A stretch of DNA of 64,000 nucleotides from Calliphora vicina (taxonomy: Eukaryota; Arthropoda; Insecta; Diptera; Calliphoridae): positions 119,708,046-119,772,045 of the forward strand of contig NC_088782.1 of NCBI RefSeq assembly GCF_958450345.1, given 5' to 3'. The number at the start of each line of letters is the position of its first letter. Within the stretch, counting starts at the first letter, position 1. Positions 11,181-21,706 of this stretch are shown here, piece after piece. Made by a program: the position numbers and the translations under genes. The notes under the pieces were generated by a model that was not told the origin of the DNA, did not search any database, and was given only the letters and a program-made list of their open reading frames with translations.

Positions 11181-13440
11181 ATAGCGGATGTATGTTGAAA
11201 TCAGCCCCCAAATAACTTATATACATCATTCATACATCAATATATCCGCTATTGTTTAACTTAAATTGCTATTAAAAATCGAGAAAATCGGTCCAAAGAT
11301 AACTGAGATATAAGGAAAAAACCACGACTACCTAGTTTTTTACCTATTTTTTATCTACGAGTATATCTGGATTACTATGTCATTAATATAGACAATTTGG
11401 GTAGCTAATGTTAGATATTTCAAAGACCTTTCCAACGACGTATATAAGGCCATAGTAAGTCGGACCTACAACTTTTTATTTTCTAAAAATTTTTTTCACA
11501 ATTCAAAAAATAATTTTATTTGCTATAAATTGTTTCTACTAGTAAATTTAAAAAAAAAAATATTTTTAAAAATTTAAAATTTTTTTTAAATTTTGTTTCC
11601 AAAAAATTTTCAAATTTTTAAAAATATTTTTTTTTTAAATTTTTATAATAATTTGTTTGTGCCATAAAATAAAAATATTTTTAAAATTTTTTTCATAAAT
11701 TTTAAATTTAGTTTCTAAAAATTTTTTACTAATAAATAGGGGGCGGATTTATATGCAAATGCATGTTTTTTCTCGAACGTCCAAAAACAATGTAGACTAA
11801 TTATCTATCCGAATCGCACATTTTGCTGCAAAATGGCATCGATTTGTTAGTGCATATTTTTGCATATTTTATTGATAATGCATATTTTGTTATATTTTAC
11901 TTCAAAATGCATATTTATATGCATATTATGCCAATTTTTAATAAAAATATAATTTTTTGTCATTAATGGGCAATACATTGTTTCGACAAAAAATTTTGTT
12001 ATAGAAATAGCAGTAAATGTTATCGACTAACTTCTTTCGACATCGAGAAACTGGCATTATGTTCACCATTTCTCTATCAGTAATTGAAAATTATCATTTC
12101 AAAACATTTTTCTTCAAAAAAGTTTAGTTTTTTTTAAGTATCAAAAATTCATTAAATGTATCGAAAAACATTCATATTTGTATTCATAATTCGATTTATA
12201 AGAGATTTCGTTATCGAAAGATTTTGTAACTTCACATACACAGTTACCGCTCCTGACAGTCATTTCTACGAGACTGTCGTAAACTAGTGATTTTGGATAA
12301 CTTAGACACAAATTCACTACACAATTAACATTTAAAGTCCCCACACTATAGATTACATAGAGACAATTGTCTTTATGCTAGATTCCATGGCATGTATAAA
12401 GTAGCCAATTGACTTCTCTCTGCATTACAAATAGCACGTCAAATGACCCAAAATATATAAATTGGAGTCAGCCAAGTGAACAGATATTATTTCCGTCTAT
12501 AAGGGATACATTTACTAATTGCTTAATAGCTGGTTTATTACGAGATAAAAATTAAGGTTGGATGCTACTTTACAGCACTATCAAAATATTGATGATTTTA
12601 AACGGAAAGTCACAATAGAGAAGCTCTAAAGATTATGGCTTTAACCAAGTGTTCATACCAAGATATTACAATTAATATATCGTCCATCGTTATTTCAGAA
12701 GAAAAATTGTTTTAAAAATAGTTTTATAACTTTAATTGTTTAATTCCTGTTGCCAGCAGTTATAATTTAATTGCTGGCAACAGTGTTGTGTATTTTTTGG
12801 ACATTTCGAATTCCATACTTAATTATTTTATGTTTCTGCACAAAAATATAAGTGCATATTTTTTAAATTTTTAGGTCATATTTTGATTTTTTTTAAGCAT
12901 ATTTTAGGCGCATATTTTCCAATAATAAATGCATGAAAATCCGCCCCCTACTAATAAATTAAAAAAATTTAAAAATTTTTTCTAAAAAATTTTTGGACTT
13001 ATAAATTAAAAAAAAAATTTTGTGCCATTAAATAAATAAAAATATTTTTTAAAAATTTTAAATTTTTTTTTATAAATTTGAAAATAAATTGTTAAAATTT
13101 TTTACACTAATAAATTAAAAAAAAAATTTGTTTGTGCCATAAAAAAAAATATTTTAAAAATTTCAAAATTTTTTTTATAAATTTGATTTTTTTTTAAAAA
13201 AAAATGGAAATTTTTATTTTTAAAATTTTCTTTTCACTAATAAATTAAAAAAAAATATATAATTTTCTTGCCATAATTATTTTTACTAATAGTAAATTAA
13301 AAAAAACAAATATTTTTAAAAATTTTAAATTTTTTCTTGAAAATTTAAAATTTTATTAAATTTTGCTTAGTTAAAAATATTTATCTCAAAGTACTATAAT
13401 TTGGTGAAGGTTATTAAAAAATGTGCCAGGTGTTTGGTAG
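11180..13440 (-). mobile_element. Dispersed fly repeat with AT-rich tandem tail (interrupted)
   Basis: 11195-11480 carries 'aaaatcgagaaaatcgg', 'tatagacaattt' and 'tttccaacgacgtatataag', a succession I recognise as common in fly genomes. It is followed by an AT-rich tail of imperfect units containing 'actaataaatta' and 'tttgtgccataa' (11480-11728 and 12959-13340), roughly 100 bp apart. The tail is split by the hAT-like element at 11737-12950. The 11195-11340 part is the reverse of 40340-40450. No coding capacity. Boundaries are approximate. Confidence 0.6.
11737..12950. mobile_element. Non-autonomous hAT-like transposon 1 (1214 bp)
   Basis: Perfect 14-bp terminal inverted repeats, TAGGGGGCGGATTT at 11737-11750 and its reverse complement at 12937-12950, are flanked by an exact 8-bp target duplication CTAATAAA (11729-11736 and 12951-12958). 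Deleting the element plus one duplication restores the 'actaataaatta' unit of the surrounding AT tail. Subterminal regions carry many GCATATTT copies. No transposase frame is present, so it must be mobilised in trans. An 8-bp duplication with short G-rich termini fits the hAT superfamily (family knowledge). It shares a perfect 37-bp core (11834-11870) with the element at 44803-45699 (45566-45602, inverted). Confidence 0.88.
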
Positions 13441-14060
13441 TTTTTCGAAACATCTAGTACAGAAAAAAAAACCAAAAATATGAAATTTTCTTATTTTATT
13501 GCTATTACATGTGGCTTTGCGATGAATCAATAAACCTGAACATTTTCTGCCGTTTTCGATTTTTAATGATTTTTTTAAAACAAAAACCATTACAATTTTC
13601 ACTTAAAAAATATATTTTTTTCTTCAATTTTTTATTATAACTCCGAAACTATTGAACCGATTAAAATGCAATATATATGTGAAAATTTGTACATAGCATG
13701 GGGAAAATGTTTTGAAAATTCAATCATACAAAAGAAAAACATTAACTACTGAATTGTATGTATATCAAACAAAAAACTAAAATTTTGTGAAAATAAGCGA
13801 ATTCACTTAATTGTGAATAAATTCGAAAAAAAAATAATAAATTTTTACAATCGATATCTTATTTTGTTCCTATTACTTGTGGCTTTGCGATAAAGCAATA
13901 AACTTGAACAATTTCTGGCGATTTCAATTTTTAATGATTTTTATAAAACAAAAAACATTACAATTTTCACGTCAAAAAAAAATTGTTTGCTTCAATTTGT
14001 TATTATATCTGCGAAACTACTGAGCCGTTTAAAACGCAATATAAAAACGAATGAACGGTT
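13440..14060. repeat. Two tandem copies of a ~368-bp repeat
   Basis: The block around 13490-13675 ('gtggctttgcgat', 'caataaac', 'attacaattttcac', 'aactccgaaactattga') recurs around 13856-14042 with the same order and about 85 percent identity by eye. 'gtggctttgcga' starts at 13511 and 13879, giving an offset of 368 bp. No coding potential. Likely part of a dispersed fly repeat, not named. Confidence 0.75.
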
Positions 14061-15224
14061 ATATAAATCTGAACTTTTATAACTTTATTTTAATAACATC
14101 GCACTAACCCTGTTTGAGTTATCATTAATTATGTGCAGAAACATCTAAAAAAATTTCACAATTTTACAAAAAAAAATTTTAAAAAAAACCTGTCCATAGA
14201 ATTTAAAATTTCGACCATATTTAAACTGCTGGAACCAAAGTACATCAAAACTTTGTAGTGGTTTAAAAAGTCTCCAAAATTTTGGCGATTTTGTTGACCT
14301 GTGTTATTATAGAAATTCAAAGGGAAACGAAAAAGTACAATTTGTTCTCTCTTTATGGTACCTTAAAACCATTTACTCAATTCTTTTTTTACTTAGAAAC
14401 ATATCAGATAACTTTTATATATAAAAAAGTACCAGTTGGAGAAAAGTTCCAATTTCTCTTATCCTATATCGCTTGAAGACTTCTTAATTTTGAAATATCA
14501 AAATACTACATTTTGTTTCAAACGATTCAAGTCTGTATTAATTTTCTGAATAAAAACAAAATGTTCCAAAAAGTACCTAAACACTCGAGTCCCAATTTCC
14601 CCGTTTTTCCCCCTTTTTGGTACTTTTCTTGTCCAAATTGGGATTATGCAAATTTCACTGGAATAAATTTAAGTATCATATGGAGTAGCTCTTAACATGT
14701 TTATGTAAATTTATAGAAAAACATATTTTATGAATAAAGTACCAAAAATAAAATAAAATTTTTTACCAGTTTTCCAAAAAGTACCCAACAAAATTTTCAC
14801 CCCTAAACGGCTGGAATTTCAAAAATCTACCATGACACCTTTTGCTATTATTTTAAGTAGATGAAGATAAATTTTAAGTTTTCCTGTTTTTTATAATTGC
14901 ACAATTTATGGCTTCCAAGCCACTGTGCTTCCCCTAAGAGTCTTACAAAATGACGCAATTTTTCTTGTTTCAAAGCAAATATGAGTAATTGTATAAAAGA
15001 AAATCACAACAACTTCTTATAACACTTAATTTTATGCACCAAATGGAAAAAAAAAACATACTAATAATGTTTTAAAATTGCAAATTTTCACACATTTTCT
15101 ATAGAATTATGGATCATTAACACTTAACATGACACAGGCAAACAACCAAACACTTTATGTATTTATAAATAAGATTAAGCAATAAATGCATAAATGCATT
15201 AGTATTATTATGAATCACACTTAC
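14061..15224. other. Non-coding DNA with recurrent GTACC motifs; downstream intron of the 15.2-kb exon
   Basis: Several GTACC or GGTAC motifs in a T/A context occur near 14358, 14430, 14572, 14619, 14739 and 14780. 14568-14645 forms an imperfect inverted repeat (aaaaagtacc with ggtacttttc; cccaattt with aaattggga). From about 14900 to 15224 the sequence would be the 5' end of the intron following the minus-strand exon. Short open frames at 14282-14695 are not supported as coding. Confidence 0.4.
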
Positions 15225-15507
15225 TTATTTCAATTTTCGTCATGCTGATGCCTCTGGTAGGTTTACGCCAATTTCGGTACCAACCTTTCGTTTGGAACAA
15301 TTGTAATAAACTGTTGGCAACACGACCATTTGCCACTGAATTCTGCTGGCTGCCATCACTATAAGCAGCTGCTGAGGACGCTGTTGTGGTGGCCGTTTTG
15401 CCGCCCCGCTCGATTTCCGATGAACGACACGATGAGGATGTATCAAACGAGGAGCTGCGACGTTTCTGATTACCACGTTGGCCAAAGCACACACAACTGC
15501 GTAACAT
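15225..15507 (-). CDS. First coding exon of an unrecognised host gene (partial, N-terminal 94 residues)
   Basis: An ATG at 15507 in a good insect context (AACA before the ATG) opens 94 codons plus one base, ending at a consensus 5' splice site, A/GTAAGT, with the intron starting at 15224. The frame would otherwise stop about five codons later. The stretch is clearly GC-richer than its surroundings. The encoded N-terminus begins MLRSCVCFGQRGNQ, then a Ser/Arg-rich part (KRRSSSFDTSS near residues 15-25), a low-complexity Thr/Ala/Ser part, and a more ordered segment LLQLFQTKGWYRNWRKPTRG near residues 68-87. Cysteines at positions 5 and 7 could be lipidated (inference). I do not recognise the protein. 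An in-frame upstream ATG at 15576 exists, but its leader resembles 5' UTR. The complementary open frame 15330-15626 is a shadow. Confidence 0.6.
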
Positions 15508-15830
15508 TGTTAAAGTGGGGTAGAGAGTGTGTGCTCTTTGTTTTTTGTTTGTTGTTTTTTTTACTTGATGATGCAATTTGTAACTGCACTATGCTCTTTG
15601 TTTTGTTTACTATTCTTTATTGTTGATGTTGTTGTTGTAAAGAAACCTGTTTCTTGCTTAGATGTTTGTTGTTATGTGTAAGTTTTGTTTACCTTTTTCT
15701 TATGCTTTTGTTTTGATTTTCGGCAAGTAAATATTTACTTTAACTGTTTCTTTAAGGAAAAAATGGAGCTGTTTGTCTCTTTCGCTCTTTTTTTGCTTTC
15801 TTTCTTCTTTATTAATTAAATTTATTGAGA
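15508..15830 (-). other. Probable 5' UTR / upstream region of the minus-strand exon
   Basis: Read on the minus strand, this is rich in CAA, AAC and AAACA runs (for example 15590-15650), as is usual for fly 5' leaders, and lacks long tandem repeats. No TATA box, initiator or 3' splice site could be assigned with confidence, so whether the transcript starts here or an upstream non-coding exon is spliced on is unknown. Confidence 0.3.
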
Positions 15831-16240
15831 GACTTGATTTGTTAAGGGGAAGACCAGGTTTTTGTTTATTTTGAAGGTTTTTAAGGTTATTTAAAACATT
15901 TTGTTGGTGTTTTTGAAGTGGCAGCTTTATATTTTTCTTTTTAAATATTATTTTATATAATTAATTCTATTATTAAATAGAATTTATATCTTTAAATGCT
16001 CTAGTTTGTTTTTCATACATTTTTCAAAACTTTTTGGTGAATTTTTTTTTAAATTTTAAGCCTGATTTTCTGCTTCATATTTAAAGTTGTAGTAACTGCA
16101 AAGAGAAAAGTAAACAAATTAATTAAAATATTTGATTTTAATAACATGAAATCCTTTCAAACAATTGTGCTTAGTAAAAAAATATATAAAATTTGTATTA
16201 TTAAGATTTATTGTATTTTTATTAACTATATCCAAAATGC
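15831..16240. other. AT-rich spacer before the palindrome satellite
   Basis: Nothing recognisable. Homopolymer-rich AT sequence with no tandem structure until the first degenerate GTTAGCTGAATAGG at about 16242. Confidence 0.4.
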
Positions 16241-17708
16241 AGTTAGCTGAATAGGCTTTATAAATAATTATTTCAAATTATTTCCATTACAATTTTAGTT
16301 CTACTAAATTTATGACAAATTCAGCTAGCTGAATTGTAGTTTTATTAACATTAATTGAAATTCAGCTAGCTGAATAACAAATTCAAATAATTTCCACTTA
16401 AACTTTATTTCTACTGACTTTAAGCCAAATTCAGCTAGCTGAATTCTAGTTTTACTAATATGAATTAGAATTCAGCTAGCTGAATAGTCTTTAAAAATAA
16501 AAATTTCAAATTATTTCTAACCAAATGTTAGTTTTAATAAATTTAAGACAAATTCAGCTAGCTGAATTGTGTTTTTATTAACTTTAACTAGAATTCAGCT
16601 AGCTGAATAGGCTTTAGCAAAAACAAATTCAAATAATTTATATTTAAACTTTATTTCTACTGACTTTAAGCCAAATTCAGCTAGCTGAATTGTAGTTTTA
16701 CTAACATTAATTAGAATTCAGCTAGCTGAATAGTCTTTAAAAATAAAAATTTCAAATTATTTCTAACAAAATTTTAGTTTTAATAAATTTGAGACAAATT
16801 CAGCTAGCTGAATTGTATTTTTATTAACTTTAACTAGAATTCAGCTAGCTGAATGCGCTTTAACGATAAAAATTTCAAATTATTTCTACCCAAATGTTAG
16901 TTCTAATAAACTTAAGAAAAATTCAGCAAGCTGAATTGTGTTTTTATTAACTTTAACTAGAATTCAGCTAGCTGAATAAGCTTTAACAATACAAATTTCA
17001 AATTATTTCTACCCAAATGTTAGTTCTTATAAATTTAAGACAAATTCAGCTAGCTGAATTGTGTTTTTATTAACTTTAACTAGAATTCAGCTAGCTGAAT
17101 AGTCTTTAACAAAAAAATTTTCAAATTATTTCTAACCAAATGTTAGTTCTAATAAATTTAAGACAAATTCAACTAGCTGAATTGTATTTTTATTGACATT
17201 AACTAGAATTCAGCTAGCTGAATAGGCTTTAACAATAAAAATTTCAAATTATTACTACCCAAATGTTAGTTCTAATAAATTTAAGACAAATTCAGCTAGC
17301 TGAATTGTATTTTTATTAACATTAACTAGAATTCAGCTAGCTGAATAGGCTTTAAAATTATCATTTAAAATTATTTCTACAAAAATATATAAAATTTGTA
17401 TTATTAAGGCTTATTCAGCTAAATGAATTTAATTTTAAATAAATTTTTAGAAATTTTACATCTTTTACGAATAATTCATTTAGCTGAATTATAGCTGAAT
17501 TGTTTTTTTCAGCATTTTGTATGTATATTTAATAATTTTTCTATATTTAAGCTTAATTCAGCTAGCTGAATTCTATGAATATGGAATTAATTTTAAGGCT
17601 TATTCAGCTAGCTGAATTAAGGATTTAGTTGCAAGCCAGCATTTCACAATGAAATTTTTTTTTAAAATCTTTCAAAAAAAATATTTAGCCTAATTCAGCT
17701 AGCTGAAT
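16241..17708. repeat. 123-bp palindromic satellite, array A
   Basis: Tandem 123-bp units each carry two copies of the 16-bp perfect palindrome ATTCAGCTAGCTGAAT. First-slot copies start at 16319, 16429, 16552, 16675, 16798, 16921, 17044, 17167 and 17290; second-slot copies start at 16360, 16470, 16593, 16716, 16839, 16962, 17085, 17208 and 17331, always 41 bp later. The next first-slot copy then follows 82 bp on (69 bp only once). Copies at 16921 and 17167 have one substitution. The right end decays: degenerate copies at 17413 and 17473, then intact ones at 17556, 17602 and 17693 off the regular spacing. Slots have different flanks (GAATTG versus GAATAGGC). No coding capacity. Confidence 0.95.
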
Positions 17709-18489
17709 ATAATTTTAAATGAACTAAAAACAAATTATGGTTTTGTCAGTTTTTGTCATCAAGCAAAATAAATTTAGTTTAAAAATTTTGCTTAAAAAAA
17801 TTATTAAATTTTAATATTTGAATCCATTACAATAATCTCATTTGCATTTCTTTGTTATACTTAATAACAGTTTTTTTTATTATTATAGGACTCCGAAAAA
17901 GAAAAACAAAACAGGATCATGCCAACATTTCGACTAGAATATTATAAATTTAAGAAACAAAAAAGCCTGCTCACTCTTTCTCCTGAAATTCTATACAAAA
18001 TTCAGTTAATATTTTATGACAGTTTTAAGGTTTCGTTTTTGTTGTTGCCAAAATCAACCTGCAAATCAGCCAGCCATAAATTTATGGAGATTTTAAGGTT
18101 TAACATTTAAGCATATTTATGATTAACAAGACAAGGACAAGGGGAAAGGAGAAATAAATTGTAAAAAACGCAAATTGTTAGAATTTATGGCTATAAACAA
18201 GTCAGCGTTTTAAATTGTGCTTAAATCACATTAATTTTGGTTTCCTCAACAAGATAGTGGGGGACAGAGTAGAAAAATTAAAAATATAATTTTTATTTTA
18301 TTTCACTTTAAGCATGAGGGGAGCAAAATCTATAAAGTTTCGTATATAAAGAAAAATGGAAACAAGAGAAATATTAAATTAAGGTGTCAATTGTAAGGGG
18401 GCGATATTTTAAATTTGCTTTCATTATTAAAATTGAATTTAAATTAAACTAACAAAGTTATTAGGGTAATTTTATTATCTTCAATTCAA
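17709..18489. other. Non-satellite interruption between palindrome arrays
   Basis: About 780 bp without the palindrome. It contains a short open frame (17919-18110) with no recognisable domain. The boundaries show no clear terminal repeats or target duplication, so insertion of a mobile element is not demonstrated. It could be the original single-copy sequence between two amplified blocks. Confidence 0.4.
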
Positions 18490-20290
18490 ATTCAGCTAGC
18501 TGAATAGGCTTTAACAATAAATATTTCAAATTATTTCTACCCAAATTTTAGTTTAAATAAATTTAAGACAAATTCAGCTAGCTGAATTGTATTTTTATTA
18601 TTTTTAACTAGAGTTCAGCTAGCTGAATAGGCTTTAACAATAATTATTTCAAATTATTTCCACCCAAACTTTAGTGTTACTAAATTTAAGACAAATTCAG
18701 CTAGCTGAATTGTATTTTTATTAACTTAAATTTTAATTCAGCTAGCTGAATAGGCTTTACCAATCAACATTTCAAATTATTTTTAACAAAATTTTAGTTT
18801 AAATAAATTTAAGACATATTCAGCTAGCTGAAATGTATTTTTATTGACTTTAACTAGAATTCAGCTAGCTGAATAGGCTTTACCAATCAACATTTCAAAT
18901 TATTTTTAACCAAATTTTAGTTTAAATAAATTTAAGACATATTCAGCTAGCTGAATTGTAAATTTATTAACTTAAATTTTAATTCAGCTAGCTGAATAGA
19001 ATTTACCAATCAACATTTCAAATTATTTTTAACCAAATTTTAGTTTAAATAAATTTAAGACATATTCAGCTAGCTGAATTGTATTTTTATTAACTTTAAC
19101 TAGAATTCAGCTAGCTGAATAAGCTTTAACAATAATTATTTCAAATTATTTCCACCCATATTTGAGTTTTACTAAATTTAAGACAAATTCAGCTAGCTGA
19201 ATTGTATTTTTATTAACTTCAATTTTAATTCAGCTAGCTGAATTAGCTTTGCTAATAACAAAGTCACATAATTTCTGCTTAAACCTTATTTCTACGGAAT
19301 TCAAGACAAATTCAGCTAGCTGAATTGTATTTTTAATAACTTTAACTGGAATTCAGCTAGCTGAATAGGCTTTACCAATCAACATTTCAAATTATATTTA
19401 ACCAAATTTTAGTTTAAATAAATTTAAGACATATTCAGCTAGCTGAATTGCATTTTTATTAACATTAACTAGAATTCAGCTAGCTGAATAGACTTTACCA
19501 ATAATTATTTCAAATTATTTCCACCCACATTTGAGTTTTACTAAATTTAAGACAAATTCAGCTAGCTGAATTGTATTTTTATTAACTTAAATTTTAATTC
19601 AGCTAGCTGAATTAGCTTTGCTAATAACAAAGTCACATAATTTCTGCTTAAACCTTATTTCTAAGGAATTCAAGACAAATTCAGCTAGCTGAATTGTATT
19701 TTTATTATTTTTAACTTGAATTCAGCTTGCTGAATAGGCGTTAACTATAAAAATTTGCAATTATTTCTAACCAAATTTCAATTTTAATAAATTTGATACA
19801 AATTCAGCTAGCTGAATTGTAGTTTTATTAACTTTAATTATAATTCAGCTTGCTGAATAGGTTTTAGCAGTAATAAATTCAAATGATTTCTAATCAAAAT
19901 TTAGCTGGTTTAATTTTAGTTTTACTAACATTAAGTAGAATTCAGCTAGCTGAATAGGCTTCAACAATAAATATTTAAAATTGTTTCTACCCAAATTTTA
20001 CTTTTACTAAATTTAGGACATATTCAGCTAGCTGAATTGTATTTTTATTAACTTTAACTGGAATTCAGCTAGCTGAATAGGCTTTAACAACTTTAATACA
20101 AATTCAGCTAGCTGAATTAAGCTTAACCTTTAGATAAATTAATATTAATGGTGAAAATCACTTAAAAGACACAAAAAATCCAATTCAGCTACAATTTTGC
20201 TAGCTGAATTAGACTCAAAAGTCTTAAAACTAAATTTTAAATTTACAAAATATTTCAAATACATTTTAAATCTAATTCAGCCAGCTGAAT
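18490..20290. repeat. 123-bp palindromic satellite, array B
   Basis: Palindrome starts are 18490, 18572, 18613, 18695, 18736, 18818, 18859, 18941, 18982, 19064, 19105, 19187, 19228, 19310, 19351, 19433, 19474, 19556, 19597, 19679, 19720, 19802 and 19843. Every step is exactly 82 or 41 bp, with no net indel over 1353 bp. After a short disruption (degenerate copy near 19899) the pattern resumes at 19940, 20022 and 20063, then 20102. A split copy lies near 20182-20210 and a final mutated one at 20275. Linkers differ between units by visible substitutions, but their lengths do not. Single-base changes are seen at 18613, 18818, 19720, 19843 and 20275. Confidence 0.95.
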
Positions 20291-20299
20291 TGACATAAA

Positions 20300-21706
20300 A
20301 TACCAGATTTATATATTTTCAAATCTAAATTAAATTATCTAAATTTAAACAATTTAAAATACAGACTTTCCCGCTACAAATCCAATATAAAATTCCATTA
20401 TTTTATCATAATAAGTCTGTGAAAAATCTGAAATATACTTCCAATTCCATAAGCAAACATTATTAATCACCGTCTTCTTAAATAAACGACAGTAATTATA
20501 ATTTAGAGTATTGTATACTCAACATAAAGTAAGCAACATCATAAAGGCAGCTTTTTCATAAAATAAAATAAATTATTTTCTCAACTTAAGTTCTTAGAAA
20601 AATTAAACTTGAAACGTTAAAAGGGCATAAGAACACAAACAAAACAATGCTGGCTATAAAACAAAAGAAAACATAACAACAAATGCGAAAAAGAAAGTTA
20701 AATAAACAATGAGGCCCTAAAATAATTTAACATTTGTAACTGCATGTGTAAGTTAAATGGATAAAAGTAAATTTATTACAAAAAGGAGCGAGTAAAGAGG
20801 TGCTTGAGCATGTGAACAATAAAAAAAAATCCCAAAAAAACATTAAGAACTTCTTAACTTTATGATGCCAATTTAAAAGCTAACAACAATTTAGAAAAAC
20901 AACAAAAAACTACAAAAGATATTCGAGATTGAGTAAGAAAATTAAAAAACAAAAGGACTCATATAACATTTTCTTAAACAATCAGCAAAAAAAACAAAGG
21001 AGAAAAAAATTACTTAAATGTGCCTAAAAACCTACAGCAAGAAATGACTGCAATACACACACACAAACTTAACCACTAACACACTCATCAGCAAACAACA
21101 CTACAGGAAGAACAAACAGAAAATGAACAACATTTAAGTTATGTGAGAATTTAGCACAACAACAACTATAAACCCAAAAACTTAAACACACAAAAAATTC
21201 AAAGAAAACTACAAAAAAAAAACGAAATCGATCCTTAACTGTTCCAAATAACAGCACAAAGAGATAGAGATACAAACTCCGCTTAAACATTTTCATACTC
21301 ATCAAAGGGAATTTCTAACTGGAGGCGTTGAAATACATACACTTTTCAACACAAACACACATTTACACTCACTTACACATACACATGCTTAGGATTTTTC
21401 TAAGTATGTGCTACATTTTAACTGTTTTACACATTTAATCAATGTTCCCTGTTTTGTTCCATTTTTTTTTTATTCTGTCTTTTAAGCAGATTATCTAACT
21501 AATGGCTTTTTTGGGATGCTGTGAATGTTTTTGCTTAACTGGCCCACTTTGAGTATCTATTTGCAAAGATTTGTTAGACAAGAATCCTAAACATCCTTAA
21601 GAAATTATCAATAACAATGAGAGATAAGAGTGAATAGAAAAAAGTTAGGCATTGAAAGATAAAGGAAAGATAAACTAAATAATGTTTTGGAAAAAAACTT
21701 ATTTAA
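20300..21706. other. AT-rich DNA, no gene recognised
   Basis: Single-copy-looking, with A-rich tracts and CA-rich stretches near 21050-21065 and 21340-21385. The open frame at 21069-21305 (minus) is a low-complexity Phe/Leu/Val frame without domain or splice support. Confidence 0.45.

Noticed and set aside
12141..12344. Open frame within hAT-like element 1 as a transposase fragment
   Set aside because: 67 residues with no hAT catalytic or dimerisation motif visible.
15508..15576. Upstream ATG at 15576 as the true start of the host exon
   Set aside because: The 23-codon extension reads as a Lys/Thr/Gln-rich translation of a typical CAA-rich 5' leader. The ATG at 15507 has the better context. 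Not excluded without RNA data.
15330..15626. Plus-strand open frame opposite the 15.2-kb exon
   Set aside because: It is the antisense shadow of the minus-strand exon. It has no splice support and its C-terminal part is low-complexity.
16241..20290. Palindrome arrays as a CRISPR array
   Set aside because: Spacers are similar to one another and not unique, the repeat is only 16 bp, and the DNA is eukaryotic.
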